From RGIG464 sp045643185 (GTDB lineage Bacteria; Myxococcota_A; Bradymonadia; UBA4248): a stretch of 7,597 nucleotides of DNA. The notes under the pieces are model-generated. The model was not told the origin of the DNA. It made no database searches and saw nothing but the letters and a program-made list of their open reading frames with translations. The translations under genes were made by a program, and so were the position numbers. Every line of letters starts with the position of its first letter. The first letter of the stretch is position 1. Below, one piece after another: positions 6,329 to 7,597 of this stretch. The stretch is taken from the NCBI GenBank assembly GCA_045643185.1, contig JAZUKH010000125.1, positions 1 to 7,597 on the forward strand, given 5' to 3'.

Positions 6329-7597
6329 CTACTCGTAATGGCGCGTCATGGGTTTGAAGAGGGTGAACTCAAGTTTTTCACACGTGGGTTCTTTTTCGCC
6401 ATCAAACCAAGCTGCGACGTGAGCGAAATGCTCGTCATCTCTCTGGCACTCGCCTTTTTCAGTCTGAAACTCCGTTCGGAAGTGGCATCCGCACGACTCG
6501 CGACGCGCTTTGGCATCGCGGGCGATGAGACGAGCGAGTTGTAAGTTATCGCGAACGTGGATCGCCTTTTCAAGTTCCGTGTGAATTTTGTCAGGCGAGC
6601 CACCGACACGAACGTCCTCATTGAAGGTCTTTTCGAGTTCGTCGATCTGCTCAAGCGCGGTCGCCAGCCCTTCTTCATTTCGACTCATGCCGACGTATTC
6701 ACGCATCGTTTCACCGAGTTTTTTGTGGATCGCCGTCGGCGTATGGCCACCATCACGCTGACAGAGTTCAGTCAACGAAGTCTTAACGCCATCCAACGCG
6801 GATCTAAAGGCATCGTGTTCGGTCGTCACCGGGGCGAGTTTGGCATTTGCCAGGTAGTTTGGCACGGTGCACGGGGCAATGAAATAGCCATCGGCCAGGC
6901 CCTGCATGAGTGCCGAAGCGCCGAGACGGTTGGCGCCATGGTCACTGAAATTCGCCTCGCCCAAGCAGAACAGGCCGGGAATCGTCGTCATCAAGTGATA
7001 ATCGACCCACAGGCCGCCCATCGTGTAGTGCGCCGCAGGATAGATGCGCATCGGCGTTTTGTAAGGATTCTCGTCAATAATGCGCTCGTACATGTCAAAA
7101 AGGTTGCCGTATTTGTCTTCGACCTTGGCGCGGCCCATCTCACGAATGGCATCCTTAAAGTCGAGATAAACAGCGCGCCCACTGGCGCCAACACCGCGCC
7201 CTTCATCGCACACGCGCTTGGCAGCTCGGGACGCAATGTCACGCGGCACCAGGTTTCCGAACGACGGATACATACGCTCAAGATAGTAGTCGCGCTCTGC
7301 CTCAGGAATGTCTTCGGGACGACTGGTCGTCGCGTTTTTGGGCACCCAGATTCGTCCGTCGTTTCGCAAACTTTCGCTCATCAACGTCAACTTGGACTGT
7401 TCGTCACCGTGTTGCGGAATACACGTCGGGTGGATCTGCGTAAAACACGGGTTGGCAAAAGCCGCACCGCGTTTGTGACATGACCAGGCTGCCGTGACGT
7501 TACTGTGCACCGCATTCGTCGAGAGATAAAACACGTTCGAATAACCGCCGCTGCAAAGCAGCACCGCGTCAGCCGAAAACGCTTCCACCTCGCCCGT
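6329..7597 (-). CDS. Succinate dehydrogenase / fumarate reductase flavoprotein subunit, N-terminus outside window
   Basis: FAD-carrying catalytic subunit of complex II or fumarate reductase, acting at the cytoplasmic face of the membrane. The frame is open to the right edge; 422 C-terminal residues are visible and, judged by family length (~590-660), roughly 170-240 N-terminal residues including the FAD-binding GxGxxG are missing. Conserved catalytic elements: QIHPTCIP (His codon 7430-7432), LMSESLRNDG (Arg codon 7364-7366, corresponding to the proton-donating Arg), PRDIASRA, AAHYTMGG (His codon 7028-7030) and GANRLGASAL (Arg codon 6926-6928). The C-terminus has SCGCHFRTEFQTEKGE and RDDEHFAHVAAW, typical of the type found in Bacillus, Bacteroidota and Myxococcota, which works with menaquinone and a single cytochrome b subunit. 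Sequence does not separate succinate oxidation from fumarate reduction, so sdhA and frdA are equally possible. The iron-sulfur subunit gene, usually just downstream, is not there; a lipoprotein gene follows after 96 bases. Confidence 0.95.
   Translation of the reverse strand, partial: TGEVEAFSADAVLLCSGGYSNVFYLSTNAVHSNVTAAWSCHKRGAAFANPCFTQIHPTCIPQHGDEQSKLTLMSESLRNDGRIWVPKNATTSRPEDIPEAERDYYLERMYPSFGNLVPRDIASRAAKRVCDEGRGVGASGRAVYLDFKDAIREMGRAKVEDKYGNLFDMYERIIDENPYKTPMRIYPAAHYTMGGLWVDYHLMTTIPGLFCLGEANFSDHGANRLGASALMQGLADGYFIAPCTVPNYLANAKLAPVTTEHDAFRSALDGVKTSLTELCQRDGGHTPTAIHKKLGETMREYVGMSRNEEGLATALEQIDELEKTFNEDVRVGGSPDKIHTELEKAIHVRDNLQLARLIARDAKARRESCGCHFRTEFQTEKGECQRDDEHFAHVAAWFDGEKEPTCEKLEFTLFKPMTRHYE

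Noticed and set aside
6557..7483. 308-codon open frame antisense to the SdhA/FrdA gene
   Set aside because: The flavoprotein motifs on the minus strand are unmistakable; the antisense product shows no conserved feature.
7586..7588. GTG at 7586-7588 as the start of a short flavoprotein
   Set aside because: The frame continues open to the window edge with in-family residues, and the FAD-binding N-terminal part is missing, so the true start lies outside.

Overview
The window looks like ordinary chromosomal DNA from a Gram-negative bacterium with moderate GC. A myxobacterium-like (Myxococcota / former Deltaproteobacteria) host is my best guess. This is inferred from a secreted lipoprotein with several Cys-bounded 'DNDGDG' repeats, a biotin-carrier protein with an 'SPRVGTF' N-terminal half, and a Bacillus/Bacteroidota-type succinate dehydrogenase/fumarate reductase flavoprotein. 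No rRNA, tRNA, CRISPR array, transposase, phage or defence gene is visible.

Layout. Bases 1-150 are a non-coding leader with a perfect 11-bp tandem repeat and a strong ribosome binding site. Bases 151-2225 (+) hold a two-gene unit: glucose-6-phosphate isomerase (pgi), then, 2 bases later, a small biotin carboxyl carrier-like protein whose coding sequence contains a perfect 11-bp hairpin. Bases 2226-2392 separate convergent genes and hold a large imperfect inverted repeat that can fold as a three-way junction. On the minus strand, reading from the right edge leftwards, lie the C-terminal two thirds of an SdhA/FrdA flavoprotein (6329-7597), a beta-propeller-like lipoprotein starting with TTG (5003-6232), and a larger lipoprotein with propeller-like segments and three calcium-binding-type repeats (2393-4963).

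How the genes relate. The plus-strand pair links a central sugar-phosphate isomerase with a biotin carrier domain. The tight spacing implies co-transcription, but no carboxylase gene is visible, so a metabolic link is only an inference. The two lipoproteins are adjacent, co-directional, share the same general architecture (lipobox plus YVTN-like strands) and probably work together on the cell envelope; their function is unknown. SdhA/FrdA is a respiratory enzyme subunit. Its usual iron-sulfur partner gene does not follow it here.

I did not find a clearly new multi-gene system. The observations most worth a second look are the 2264-2373 structured inverted repeat, the hairpin inside the biotin-carrier gene, and the lipoprotein pair.
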